From Brassica napus (Eukaryota > Streptophyta > Magnoliopsida > Brassicales > Brassicaceae), in the NCBI RefSeq assembly GCF_020379485.1, contig NC_063448.1, positions 46,447,218-46,511,217 on the forward strand: a stretch of DNA of 64,000 nt. Reading direction: 5' to 3'. Positions 35,701-47,975 of this stretch are shown here, piece after piece (the stretch's first letter is position 1; each line of letters begins with the position of its first letter). The position numbers and the translations under genes were made by a program. The notes beneath the pieces were generated by a model. That model made no database searches and had not been told where the DNA came from. It saw only the letters and a program-made list of their open reading frames with translations.

Positions 35701-36490
35701 CTCTTTTTGGGAGTCCTTCATATCTTAGCCCAGTGGTTTCTCATTCCACATCTATGGCACATTGATTTGGTCGAGCTTTGTGGTTTAAAGGATATACCAC
35801 TGCCTTGACCATGGCTCAAATTGGGTTGATACCCACGGCCTCTGCCATAATATTCCCACGGCCAAATGTGTTATAGTGGCCATGGCCACGTCCTTTCCAC
35901 CCTCCACGGCTATGACCGTGTGGTCTATCATTCTGGACATGGTTACCTTTTTTTCTTCTGCGGCCTTATTGGTATCATGTAATGGGGTTAATCCAGGAGG
36001 TCTCAATTCACTGTTTCTCATCAGTAATCCATTATTTTTGCTAGATAGCAATAGACTCATCCACGGACTTATAGTCCTGGATTCTGGGATTCCTCCAATC
36101 AAATAGAGCCCTTTTGGCAATAACACCGTTCTTTGGTGATCATATCTCGATTTTTTTTTTTAACTCTGTCCAAAGGTCTAGAGGATTCTCTATAGTCAGA
36201 TACTGATCTTTGAGACTCTTAATAAGATGATGGCTAATAATTAATATTGTCATGTATCAATCTTTCTCATTTGGCATTATCGCCTTTTGTGATTCATTCA
36301 CCAAGTCCTTTGACTTTAGGATAATCTTTGTATCCAATGCCCACCGTAAATAACTATCTCCAGAGAGATTTAGGGCAGCAAAATCGAGGTTGATTTTCGA
36401 CATCTCAAATCATATATCACTCAGTATTTAGGTATAATTTTCATGCGGCCTTACTCTTAAAAACAATCAATTCGGATTTCAATCTTGTGA

Positions 36491-37198
36491 TGACAATGAG
36501 ACTATCAATCTTAAACACATTTAATCAATCAGTCAATTTCTAGCAAGTCTAAGCAATACTATTTCTATGCGCTCATAATATTATGGTTTATTAAGACTAG
36601 CAAAAACAGATTCAATTAATCATGCAATTAGGGTTTAACAATCAATGGATTTTAGCAAGACTAGTAAAAAGATTTATTAATCACTCAATCAGTTTCAAGG
36701 CTGATTTTAACAATACTAGAATATAGATGTCAAGCATGAATTTCAATGAATCAGTTTCAAGGCTGATTGGTATTTAGCATAAACCATGTGTAAATAATTT
36801 ATCTAGTATCCGAATTTATCAAACCTCAAAAACATATAATCAGATGACAATGAGACTATCAATCTTAAACACATTTAATCAATCAGTCAATTTCTAGCAA
36901 GTCTAAGCAATACTATTTCTATGCGCTCATAATATTATGGTTTATTAAGACTAGCAAAAACAGATTCAATTAATCATGCAATTAGGGTTTAACAATCAAT
37001 GGATTTTAGCAAGACTAGTAAAAAGATTTATTAATCACTCAATCAGTTTCAAGGCTGATTTTAACAATACTAGAATATAGATGTCAAGCATGAATTTCAA
37101 TGAATCAGTTTCAAGGCTGTTTGGTATTTAGCATAAACCATGTGTAAATAATTTATCTAGTATCCGAATTTATCAAACCTCAAAAACATATAATCAGA
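36491..37198. repeat. 354-bp tandem duplication
   Basis: Two head-to-tail copies (36491-36844 and 36845-37198), identical by eye except for about one substitution (GGCTGATTGG versus GGCTGTTTGG). It lies in the AT-rich leader of the decayed Copia element and is much younger than the element's coding decay. Confidence 0.93.
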
Positions 37199-38457
37199 TC
37201 AATCAATTTAATCAAACTTAGCATACGATCTTAAACCTCAAGATATTAGATTTTATCATGAATCTATCAACCTATCGGATTATATAACCAAAGCAAGCTA
37301 GCAACCTATCGGATTCAATTAATGTTTTAACAGGCTGGTTGGTTTTAACAATTTTAAATCAGATGAACAATTAACCAAGCAGGATGAGAAAATAAATCTA
37401 TCAATTTAACGGTCAAACAATTCTAGCAACTTAGCATCAGATTCAATCAGATTTAAAACCTCAATGATCAAAACCGAAAACAGTTTTGATTTCAAAATAT
37501 TCGATTAGGGTTTTAATATGTGATTTGATAATTATAGTATAATTAATTCTGATACTTATATTATTTAGGGTTTATAGATATAGAGTTAGGGTTTATCGGA
37601 TTTTAACTTGTAAAAATCGATTTGGGGTTTTAATCATGTAGGAACATGATTTAGGGTTTGGGGTATCGAACTTTTAGAGCTTCAATTTACTCAATTAGGA
37701 TTTTTGATCTATTTACCTATGGTTTTGATTCATAAAAATTAGGTTTTTAGGGTTTCATTCTTTACCAATAAATCCATGTTCGATTACGGGTTCTTAGGTT
37801 TTGAATTACCTTTTAGGCTTAGATGATTGTTGAATCGGACCACCAAAGGAGTTGAATCTGATCCAACGCGTGGTCCACAACAGTGCTTTTAAGGTAGATT
37901 GTTAATTTCATCATCACTACAAGAAAACATATTTTTTACGAGGGCAGTATTCGAGGTTAATTCGTCGTAAACGGGGTGTTACGACGAATTAACCTCGAAA
38001 GACGCTTCGTTGTTAAACGTCCGTCGTAACGAAGGTTTCATCGTAAAGGACTCGTAACATTTACGACGAAATAAATTCCTCGTAAAGCGAAAGTGTTTCG
38101 TCGTAAAAGACACGTAACGCTTCGTGGTAAAGTCCACGTAATGCATTCGATGTAAAGCTCACGTAAACGAATTCGTTGTAAAGCCCACGTAAACTTTTCA
38201 ATGCAAAACCCTCGTAAAATTTTCGATGTTAATCACTCGTAAACTTTCGAAGTAAACTCCATGTAATGTTTACAAGGAGTTTACATTGTTTCATATTATA
38301 TTATATATAATAAATTTATATTTATATTTGGTATTCGAAATTTAAAATATTTTAAATTTTAAAACGAAATATGAAAATGAAAAACATATTTTAAAAAAGT
38401 ATTTAAAAGTTATACAATAATATTTAAATTCATAATACAAACCGAAATATAAAAAAA

Positions 38458-40036
38458 CTACATATTCTCGAAGTAGTCAGTGGGGTTGCTCGGCTGTTGA
38501 CTGTTTGGATCGGTCCCTTCGGGATCCCATACTGGCAACCCAAGAGCGGCTCGTCTCTCACTCAAAATTCTCTGCATTGTCGGGTTTTCCACCGCCATCA
38601 CGTCTAGCTGATCCTCAAGAGAGTCTAAACGAACATGCTGGCTATCTATTCGAGCTTTCATATGAGAATTCTCTTCATCCCGTCTCGAAGTGTATGACGA
38701 AGTTGTCCTTACAACTTCGTTAACAGAGCCAATGCCGGCTGTCCGTCCCTTCTTTTTAGGAGCCACCTGTAAAACTAAACATATATTAATATAGTTGATT
38801 ATGTTAAAATATTAAAATTAATGTAAACAAAAATTTTAAGTTGTACCTCTTTGAAGATTCTGTCGACCTCTTTGGTGGTCAATGTGACGGGTAATCCATC
38901 GGGAGACTGCTGGGTTAGATGCGTCTCCCGTTCTTCAATCCGAGCAGCCACTGCATGGAAGAGTTTCTCAGATGCAGGATCCACAAAAACTCTGTCGGAT
39001 GTGGCGTGAGTCATCTTGAATAGCTCAGATAGAGATGGTAAGACTCCCGTATTCTCTAACTACAAAAAAAAAATTAAATATTAAAATTTAAATTAATTGA
39101 AAATTTTAAAATAAATATTGAAAACAAAATTTACAGCTTCTAGACGGATTCCTGCATGAGGTTTTTGTCCGGTTCTGTGAACCATGGGCAAATGACCATC
39201 TTTATCCTTCGTTCTTCGAAAAGCAGAACACAAATTGGCCTTTTTGATCGAAGAGGGTAGCTTCCAATAGGCGATGAGGCCATCCCACACATCCGTCGTA
39301 AGCTCAGTGGGCTTTCCCTCATACCTGTAGATCTCCCACTTTTCCTTCCAATCGGAGACAGTGTTGCGAAGGCGGGTCTTTGCCTTTGCAATGAATTCCC
39401 TCTTCACCCTCTCGGTGATTCCCAAAGACCAATGCCACTTTTGCTGAAAGACAAAATGTTTGAAGAAATTACAATTAATGATAAATATTTAAAAATAAAA
39501 AGTAATATTTAAAAGTGAAAATTTAATTAAATTTAAAAATCTTACTGCAAAACATTTAAACCAAGTGGTCTTAACGTGATATGGTGTCATGCTCAGTTCG
39601 GATATGCCCCGTCGTATTAACCCTTCATCGTCTCCGAAACACTCTGTCTAACACGGTTGTTAACCCCAAACCTGAAACAAAAAACAATTTAATGGTTAGA
39701 AAATAAAAATAATTTAAATTTTAATGTAATAAAAATTAATAACTTACCAAAAAGTTCCTGGCGGTCTATCGGGGTCTAGAACTTCCAAACCCTCCCGTCT
39801 AGGCTGGACAAGAAAATCCTCCACCGTATATCTCGCGTATGGTGCATATGAAGGCACACACAAATCTGGATGAACTGCACCTGCTGGGGCAGGCTGAGGT
39901 GCAGCCGCTGGTGGAGGAGGTGGAGGCATCTGCGGTGGAGGAGGAGGACTCCAAGAAACTCTCTGAGAAGTCTAAGGGTCTGGAACTGCACCGGAAGATG
40001 ATGGACCGGAAGAAGATGCTCCGGAACCATCGCCAA
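38458..40036 (-). pseudogene. TNPA-like plant transposase (Transposase_24/Ptta type)
   Basis: Coding pieces on the minus strand, probably separated by introns. A proline/alanine-rich N-terminus leads to YTVEDFLVQPRREGLEVLDPDRPPGTFW (39929-39744). Then KREFIAKAKTRLRNTVSDWKEKW...ELTTDVWDGLIAYWKLP...GQKPHAGIRLE (39425-39130), FVDPASEKLFHAVAARIEERETHLTQQSPDGLP (about 39014-38850) and APKKKGRTAGIGSVNEV to a C-terminal coiled region (38766-38458). This is the second protein of plant CACTA elements, which binds subterminal repeats. The exon joining at 39740 to 39430 shows stops, so it is likely non-functional or needs unmodelled splicing. Confidence 0.8.
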
Positions 40037-40680
40037 ACAACTGAGAAAAAAAAAAAGAGAGAGAGGGGTACCTTAGAGGGAGAGAGCAAAGGAGTTTGAG
40101 AGGAATGAACGAGGCTTGTTCTGCGGCGTCTCAATATATAGAGAAAGACATTCTTCGTAAACTCCACGTAATGTTACGACGAAGTTACCAGACCCGTCTT
40201 TTTTCATTTACGACGAAATTACGAGTAATCGATTTAACCATTTACGACGAAGTTACCAGACCCGTCTTTTTTCATTTACGACGAAGTTACCAGCCCCATG
40301 TTATTTTTACAAGAACTTTACTACGCTTAACCCTAAACCCCGAGAATGAAATCCCTAAACCCCAAAGTCACATATCATCTAACATCATCATCTTCTTCTT
40401 TACTTCTTCTTACTCTTTCTCCAACTTAAACCCTAAAACTCCAAATAATATTTTAAAATCTAAAGAAATACATATTATATAAAACAACATTTGTTACACA
40501 TACATTAAGATGATATAAGAACAATATTTCCTTAAATAAACATTACAATAGAGAAATACAACATTTGTTACATATATTACATCACTCTAAATCGTTTTCG
40601 TTCTCATCAATATTACATCACTCTAAATCCTTTTCTTTCTCATCAATATCAGTACAATCATCATCGTCGCTTCCCTCGAA

Positions 40681-43600
40681 CTAGTCTTCACGTGCTTCAT
40701 CTGTCGCATCTTCGGTAAGATCTTCATATTGAAAGTTTTCCGGATCGATCAAAAGGATTTCATCAGTTTGTTGTTCAGGTACCTCAACTTCAGTGATAGC
40801 GTCTTCTTCTTGCAAAGGCGGTTCTTCTCCAGCGACAATGCGTCCACGAGGTGTAATTTTGATAGCAGCTAACCAGTTTATCCCGGAAGTTCGAAGGCGA
40901 GGATAAGGAATGAAGCTAACTTGGTCGGCTTGTGAAGCTAAAATGAAAGGCTCAAATTTGTTGTATCTTCTCCCAAAATTGACATCCACAACACCAAATT
41001 TGTTATACCGAATCCCTCGGTTCACAACAGGATCGAACCATTCACATTTGAAGAGGACGCATTTTACCTTCAATAACTCCATAAATTCCACTTCAATAAT
41101 CTCCTGCAAGATCCCGTAAAAGTCTGTTTCACCTTTCACACATATTCCGTAGTTACTCGTTGCCCGATGTCTCCCATACTCGTATGTGTGAATGGTAAAT
41201 CCTCGTGTGAAATACATAGGTGATGTGGTGACTTTTGCTACTAGACCTTGAACCAAATCATGAAACTATACGAGATAATATGGATCGTCATAATCAACCT
41301 GCAAAAAACAGATATTCTTAATTAATATTGAAGTATCAAAAAAATTGCTTAATTAATATATGAATGAGATATATTACGTACCTGTGATTTTAACCACTTG
41401 ACAAAGTGCTTATCTTTCCGTGTGTCCACATCAGTTGCTGATATTCCTGGTATTGCTTCTTCAACTTGAGATACAAACATGCTGCAAATTATACAAATGA
41501 TCAAGTCATATATAATTAACTTCAATTCATATAATTAACATTCACATTGTTAACATTCACAAAAATATTTACCTTTCAAAGTAACGGGTCACTGCATCCT
41601 CGCAGTTGAGCATAATATAAGTGTGCGCACTATGTTTATCCTCTTCACATGACCACCATACTTCTTTCGTTTTACCACCAAACCGTCCAATTTGGCAGAA
41701 AATGTCAGGAACACCATCAATTGCATATGATGTCGGTACTCCACCATCATCATATCTTCTAGGAACTCTTTTTCTCGTACGAACAGTTGGAGCAAAGTAG
41801 TATGATGTGAAGTTAGATATTTCGGGTGTCAAATTCCCCGCAACTATTGAACCTTCCACCTTTGCAAGATTTCTTGCTTTCCCCTTCAAATGTTTCATCT
41901 GTCGCTCATACGGATACATCCATCCATTGTGAACAGGTCCACGAAGAAATGCTTCATACGGTAGGTGGAAAACTAGATGCTCCATGGCGTCAAAAAATGG
42001 AGGAAATATCTTCTCCAGGTTGCACAATATGATCAGAATGTTCTCATGAAGTTGTTCGATGACTTCTTCCTTGAACGTACGTGTGCTAAGATCTCAGAAG
42101 AACGCTCTGATGGCTGTATATTACAAAAGTAATCAAATTAATAATATTTCATAACATATGTATATATATTATAAATTTATAATTACCTGCAAGTGCTTCA
42201 TGGACATTTGCTGGAAGGAGCTCAGCAAAAGCAAATGGAAGTAGTCGTTGCATAAACACATGACAATCATGACTCTTTATTCCTGAGAACTTTTGACCTC
42301 GTTCAACACATCTTGAAAGATTTGAAACATAACCATCAGGAAACTTAACTTCTAATGCAACCCAGTCAAACAAAGTTGTTTTGGCTTCTGATGACAACCG
42401 AAAGATGGGAACATGAACGTTTCCATTGCTCTTGATATGTAACTCACTTCTTGAGCAAATATCAGGTAAGTCCATCCTTGACTTTTTGTTATCTTTTGTC
42501 TTCCCAGGGACGTTCAGTATTGTATTTATGATGTTCTCAAAAAAGTTCTTCTCAATATGCATGACATCCAGATTGTGGCGTAAGAGAAGATCCTTCCAAT
42601 AGGACAGCTCCCAAAATATACTCTTCTTATGCTAATTGTGAGAGACACCATACCTATCAGGCATATTTCCAGGAATGCCTGTAACACCCCCGAACCGTTC
42701 TAGGCATAGGTCGAACCACCGGCCAACAATCAAAAAAGAACATGACCGACGGCCGACCGTCTACCAAGGATCGGGAGCGCTACATGACGGGTTAACGGCC
42801 GATCCGGCCAAGGTCACGAATAGTGCAATTCGCGACTAGGCCAGTCCGCCCGCTAACACGTCCCGTCAGACCAAAGCCTAAGGCTTCTCAACCCGTACCC
42901 CAATCTGACGTTGTGTTAGCTTGGACAAGCTAATATCAGAAACAACAAGGCATTTACACAAAGCATCGCTGTATTTATCTTATATAATATCTGGTTTTCA
43001 ACACACAAAATATTACACAAGTAGTGGCATGCCAAACGAGAAAAAGTACATACTTATAGCCTGAAAGCGTCTTAAGAAAAAAGATACAAATCTACACCAG
43101 CCGGCCTAGCTTCCCGCGACCTCTACAAGCTCGCTACTGGTCACCTGAAACAACAACGAGTGAGAAGTGAGTAATCTAGCATTACTCAGCGAGTTACAAT
43201 CCCCAACTATCAAATACAATCCCTCGCTATCCCACACCAAACAATCTAAAGCGAGAGGTTCACCTAACAACACAACTCAATAACAATAAGAAATATCAGA
43301 AATAGGCAGCAGTAAACGATAGCAAGATAACTAGCAATATGCTAATTATTAGCTCATCACCAAACTCAAACTCGACTTAAACCAGGGTTCAATAACCCAA
43401 AACACGATATAATATATATAACAAACCTGGGCCCTGGTGACGTTATGTTCCTCCTTCACTATCGGCAATATCCTATCTTCCTACCACAAAGGCCAGAAGA
43501 AGGAACTTTCAACCGACCGCAGCCCACAGTCCTTCGGGTCACCGCGCGACAGCCCACAGTCCTTCAGGTCACTGCCACATTACACCGTCGTGTAATACAC

Positions 43601-46600
43601 AGCCATAGGACATGACCCCGTTCGTCTGAGTCTTCCCGATCCAGCGAATAAAGGGTTTCCTTGAACCCACCGGGTACGAGGTCTGAAGGAACACTAACTC
43701 ACCCCAATATGCCTAGCATTGTGTGTTACACAAATGCTGTTGGCTAATATACGATTAATACTAAACCCGGTAAAAATAACACAAGGTTCCTAGTATTAAT
43801 CACCACACAATCAACACATTCCACCTCAAACATGCCTAGCATTGTGGGTTACACAAATGCTACATGGCCAAAATATGATTAATACTAAACCCGGTAAAAA
43901 TAACACAAGGTTCTTAGTATTAATCGTAAATTAACACAATCAATCATATTCCAGAATCTAGCATAAAGACTAATTCCAGAATACCTAACTATCCACAACT
44001 TAGCGATATCATCTAAGTATTCCGCATTCGCTAACTAACCAATCAACCTAACCATTAGCATACTACTACGGTTCTCAAACAATAACAAGCATGCCATCAA
44101 CTCAATCAACATAACCTCAATTATTCAAACCGTTACTCAGTTAGACCCAGCCACCTGCCATTATACAACTTCCAAGTAACGGGACCCTGCATGAAAACAA
44201 CTCACCAATCAATCGATTATAACTCACAGTTTTTGGTTGACCGTGGCCTTGACCCCAAACCCGACTTCTGCGATCCGAACCCTTCCTCGACCTTCTCAAG
44301 TAGACCCACGTCCAGACTGATCTTGAACTATTCTCCACTAGAACTGATCTCTCTTCACTTGAACAAAACCTTATCCAGGTGCTGACTCAAAATCGGCAGA
44401 GTAACTGTTCTCGAAAACTGCCTAAATCGCTCGAAAACTACCGAAACTCGATCTTTCTTTCTCTGCTTTCTCTCTCACGTTTTGAACTGACTTTCAAGTG
44501 TTCTGAATGTGTTCAAATGAGAGGGGTCGTGGGCTAGTTATAGTAATCAGCAACCAATCAGAAACAAGCCGTGTGGCAGCCCGTGTGTCGCTACCTCGTG
44601 CTCCACATGGCTGGCTGCATATCTCAGTCTCATGCTGGATGACACCACGCCCTCTACCTGTCTGACTGCATGGCCTGGATCTATGCAAGGAGACACCACG
44701 TCCTCCACATGTCTGGCCGCATGGCCTGGTCGCATGCATCGCAACACCTCGTGCTTGGCCGTTCCACCTCGTGCTTCTATGTGTCACTCCGCATGCTGTG
44801 ATCATTTTTACTGCAACACCTCATGCTTATCTTGCCACATACCATGCCAGGCAGTTGTCACCACGTCTTGATCTCATAGATCGAGCCACCTCGAGCTTCT
44901 CGGTCTATTCGACCGATTTCGGCCTTTCCGGTGAATTTTCATCCCGCGATCAATCCCAAATATTTTTCTACGCCCGTTCTGATGGCCTGAGTATTTTTAA
45001 TAAACCACACTTGGACTCTGATCTGGAGGAAAAATATTTCTCGAGCTTCCGGCTTCTTCGAAAAATTCCATAATACCGAAATTAGGGTTTTTCCGGTCTT
45101 CCTGTTGTGCTTCCAAAAGTGTCATGCTTCAAACGTCCTTTGAGTAAATATACCACATTGTCTAACCATTGTCTAGTGGCATACTTGACTCATGGTTCAG
45201 ACAAAAACAATCTGATCGTCCGCGACTCGACCACCTAAAAGATACTCAGCCATTTTTTTTATGGGTTTCTACAATGCCAGTTTTCTCCAACCTTAACTGT
45301 TTCCTGAGCTCCGTATTAATCAATGTCCGCTTCGATCTGCTGGCCGGTGAGATATGGAGGAGGACGGTCTCTGACAACTTTTTTGTGTCGAAACAATGTC
45401 TTATTTCTTCTGTACGGATGGGAAAGTGGAAGAAAGCGACGATGACAATCAAACCAAAAACTCTTCCTACCATTCTTCAGTTGAAAAGCATCCGTCGATC
45501 CAAGACAATATGGACAAGATAATCTTCCATGTGTTGTCCAACTAGACAACATCCCATAAAGAGGGAAATCACTTATCGTTCACAACAGAACTGCTCGCAT
45601 CGTAAAATTGTTTTTCAAGAAATAATCGTACGTCCTCACCCCTTCCGACCACAATTGCTTTAGCTCTTCTATCAACGGTTGAAGAAAAACATCAAGGGAC
45701 CGTTTTGGATTCTTCGGCCCAGGGATTAATATGGTCAAAAATTGAAATTCTTGTTCCATGCACATATCCGGCGGTAAATTGTACGGCGCAAGAATGACTG
45801 GCCACAAAGAATATTGTCTCCCAGACATTCCAAATGGATTAAATCCATCGGTGCATAACCCAAGATAGACATTTCGAATATTTGTAGCAAAATCTGGGTG
45901 TACCTTGTTGAAATGTTTCCACGCTCTTGCATCTGAAGGATGTGCAACCTCGCCATCTCTCTGGACATGTTCAGCATGCCACCTCATCGACGTAGCAGAC
46001 CTCTCAGATTGATATAATCTTTTCAATCTGTCTGTAATTGGTAGGTACCACATCCTTTGGTACGGTACCCTATTCCTCCCACGGTCTTGCGGTTTGAATC
46101 GTGGTTTTTTGCAGAATCGACACTCTTCTAACTTGTCATCTTCTTTCCAGTAGATCATGCAGTTGTCGATGCAAACATCAATCATCTACGAAGGTAACCC
46201 AAGACTATAAATCAATTTCTGAATCTCATAATAAGATTCAGCCGACACGTTGTCTTCTGGCAGATACTCTTTAAACAACTCCGCCCATGCATCCATGCAA
46301 TTCTCAGGTAAATTATGATCCGTTTTAATATTCATCATCCTAGCTGCTAGAGACAATTTAGAGAGACCTTCTTTACAACCAATGTAGATTGGTTGATTTG
46401 CAGCATCTAGCATTTCATATAACCTTTTTGCATCCAAATTAGGTTCTTCTACATTTCCAGTTCCATCAGCTATTGTTGTAGTTGTTTCTAAAAATGCATC
46501 ACTAATCATATCTTGAACCCTATCATGATCTACCATCTGCTCCTGATCTTGATGATAATTATATTCATTATGCAAATGATTCGGTTCTTCACTATGATGA

Positions 46601-46895
46601 CCATCCTCAAAATTATTATTACTACTACTAGCTTCATTTCTCCCATAACCCTCTCCATGTTGATACCAAATGTAGTACTGTGGTGTAAATCATATGTTTA
46701 CTAAATGCTTCCATACAGTTTCACTACGTGCAAATTTTGAATTCTTGCATTTCCGACAGGGGCAGAACATCTTACCGCTTTCCTGCGTGATCGGTGGCTA
46801 GCCCGCCTGGTGCATGAATGTCTCTAGCCCGCTCAGAAATGCGTTCGTCACCCTCCCGTCGGAATCTTTGTGCAAATACATCCAACTCTGTAACT
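40681..46895 (-). pseudogene. TNP2-like CACTA transposase, interrupted
   Basis: In minus-strand order: a transposase-associated domain (MYLHKDSDGRVTNAFLSG...FCPCRKCKN, about 46895-46740); a linker (46575-46186); the Transposase_21/TNP2 core (CRFCKKPRFKPQ...RYQ-like YQRMWYLPITDRLKRLYQ...WKHFNKVHPDFA...LCTDGFNPFG..YSLWPVILAPYNLPP, 46185-45580); LSSWTTHGRLSCPYC (45552 onward); then after an LTR insertion NMPDRYGVSHN.HKKSIFWELSYWKDLLLRHNLDVMHIEKNFFENI (42670-42480), a DUF4218 region (42562-41569), and a DUF4216 region ending at a stop at 40681. In-frame stops occur at about 46190, 45330 and 42640. It is inactive as it stands. Confidence 0.88.
42680..45273. mobile_element. 2.6-kb solo LTR or LARD-like insertion in the CACTA element
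   Basis: It begins TGTAACACCC and ends TTTCTACA (TG...CA) and is flanked by ATGCC at 42675-42679 and 45274-45278. It cuts the TNP2 gene between ENWH and PGNMPDRYG. There is no gag-pol coding sequence. It is clearly GC-richer than its AT-rich host. It contains internal repeats: AGCCCACAGTCCTTC at about 43520 and 43550, and a block of about 125 bp with ATGCCTAGCATTGTG repeated near 43708 and 43831. Long LTRs starting TGTAACACC are typical of plant Ty3/Gypsy elements. The orientation is not assigned. Confidence 0.85.
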
Positions 46896-47353
46896 CGTAA
46901 ATACTACCGCCACCAGCCTTTTTTGTTTAGATTTTGTTTTGAAATTTTTTTTTTCTGATTTTTTTTTTTGTTTTCGTTTGTGTGTTGTGAGGAAGAGAGT
47001 TGTGGGAAATGATATATATATATATATATAGAAATTTTTGAGTTTGGTAGGTGAAATATAACAACGAATTTAGGTAAGTTTAAGCACATTGAATACACGT
47101 TTTCACCTAAATATAACTGTAACATGTTTCGTTGTAATGTCGATGTAATGGTTACGAAGAATTTCTCTTTCCACGTACTTTGATCGTAAACTTACATTGA
47201 CTTTACGACGAAACTGTTTCCTCGTAAATTTACATGGAGTTTACGATGAATTTTGGACTCGTCGTAATTTCGTTGTAAACGCCATGTAAATTTACGAGGA
47301 AATATTTTCCTCGTAAATCTTCGTTGTTATAGAATCGTTTTCTTGTAGTGCAT

Positions 47354-47732
47354 TTTTTTTGGTTATTAAGCCAATTCGCTCAATTTTTTTATGTTATGGA
47401 TTCAAACATATTATGATACAAAATATTATTATTTAAGTTCGTTCAATATTGATTTTGAGCCTCAGATATTATGGATTCAGAATTCAAAGATTTTATGAGT
47501 TTTGTAAAAGAAACCGTTATGGATGTATTATATGTTTGTTATGGGTTTTTATTATACTTGAAGACTTGTTAGATCCATTATACTTGCTAAGCTGATAATT
47601 AAATAGTAAGTTAGTAAAATAAATCTATATACTATGAGATTATGTGGGAGAAACCTATTAAACAACTAAAAATAATTGTACACGAAAGCAAGTTATATAT
47701 TTAGAAGATGAGACGTTGTAAACACTGGTTAA
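47354..47732. other. Flank between CACTA and SINE
   Basis: AT-rich DNA that would have been continuous with 37911 before the CACTA insertion. It contains short repeated TTATGGATTCA words. No gene was seen. It ends in the SINE target duplication (47721-47732). Confidence 0.5.
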
Positions 47733-47963
47733 CCAACTCGAGTTGGCCTAGTGGTACTTGAGGGAGCTTCGGCCCCGATACGGTCCCGGGTTCGATTCGC
47801 GTTGGCCACGAGGGGTTTTACATGGGCTCCCTCTCGCCCTCCAGACCACTTCGCGTAACCAGGGGCCCTTTAGTGGACGCTTAAAAATCCTGTAATGGCA
47901 TGGGTTTAGGCCCGGTGGGCTAGTCGATCACGCAAAGTGGTCGGATACTGGATTATCAAAAAA
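47733..47963 (+). mobile_element. tRNA-derived SINE
   Basis: A 231-bp element with an internal RNA polymerase III promoter: A box TTGGCCTAGTGG near 47743 and B box GGTTCGATTCG near 47789. It has a GC-rich body and a short 3' A tail (ATCAAAAAAA). It is flanked by AACACTGGTTAA at 47721-47732 and 47964-47975, the long target duplication of LINE-mediated retroposition. The arrangement resembles Brassicaceae SB/BoSB SINEs. It encodes no protein. Confidence 0.92.
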
Positions 47964-47975
47964 AACACTGGTTAA

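Larger units (their letters stand above)
32469..37800 (-). mobile_element. Decayed Ty1/Copia element
   Basis: On the minus strand, heavily mutated but recognisable parts appear in order. A gag tail has a zinc knuckle (CHRCGMRNHWAKI, last Cys region lost, about 35730-35770). A GAG-pre-integrase fragment (WHDRIGHPGPKMMRKL, about 35040-35095) follows. The integrase C-terminal part is ATQNLHAPKLIRIRP...FGCAVYVLIAPPHRTKMG (34512-34748). RT-like fragments with stops lie near 33540-33740. An LTR-like 3' end is at 32469-32734. Many stops and indels interrupt every domain. No 5' LTR was found on the right, where an AT-rich leader with a 354-bp duplication lies before the CACTA insertion. The right boundary is approximate. 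Confidence 0.8.
37915..47350 (-). mobile_element. CACTA (En/Spm) transposon, 9.4 kb
   Basis: The left end is CACTACAAGAAAAC and the right end GTTTTCTTGTAGTG, a perfect 14-bp terminal inverted repeat starting with CACTA. The flanks carry the 3-bp duplication CAT (37912-37914 and 47351-47353). Subterminal regions on both sides are full of short TTTACGACGAA / CTCGTAAA repeats, the expected transposase-binding zones. Both transposon genes lie on the minus strand: TNP2-like (46.9-40.7 kb) and TNPA-like (about 40.0-38.5 kb). The element contains a 2.6-kb LTR insertion at 42680. Confidence 0.95.

Noticed and set aside
40910..41119. Plus-strand frame of 69 codons and similar frames within the CACTA element
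   Set aside because: Antisense to the DUF4216 part of the TNP2 pseudogene.
47740..47815. tRNA gene suggested by A and B box sequences
   Set aside because: The boxes are part of a 231-bp SINE with an A tail and 12-bp target duplications. No complete cloverleaf was recognised.
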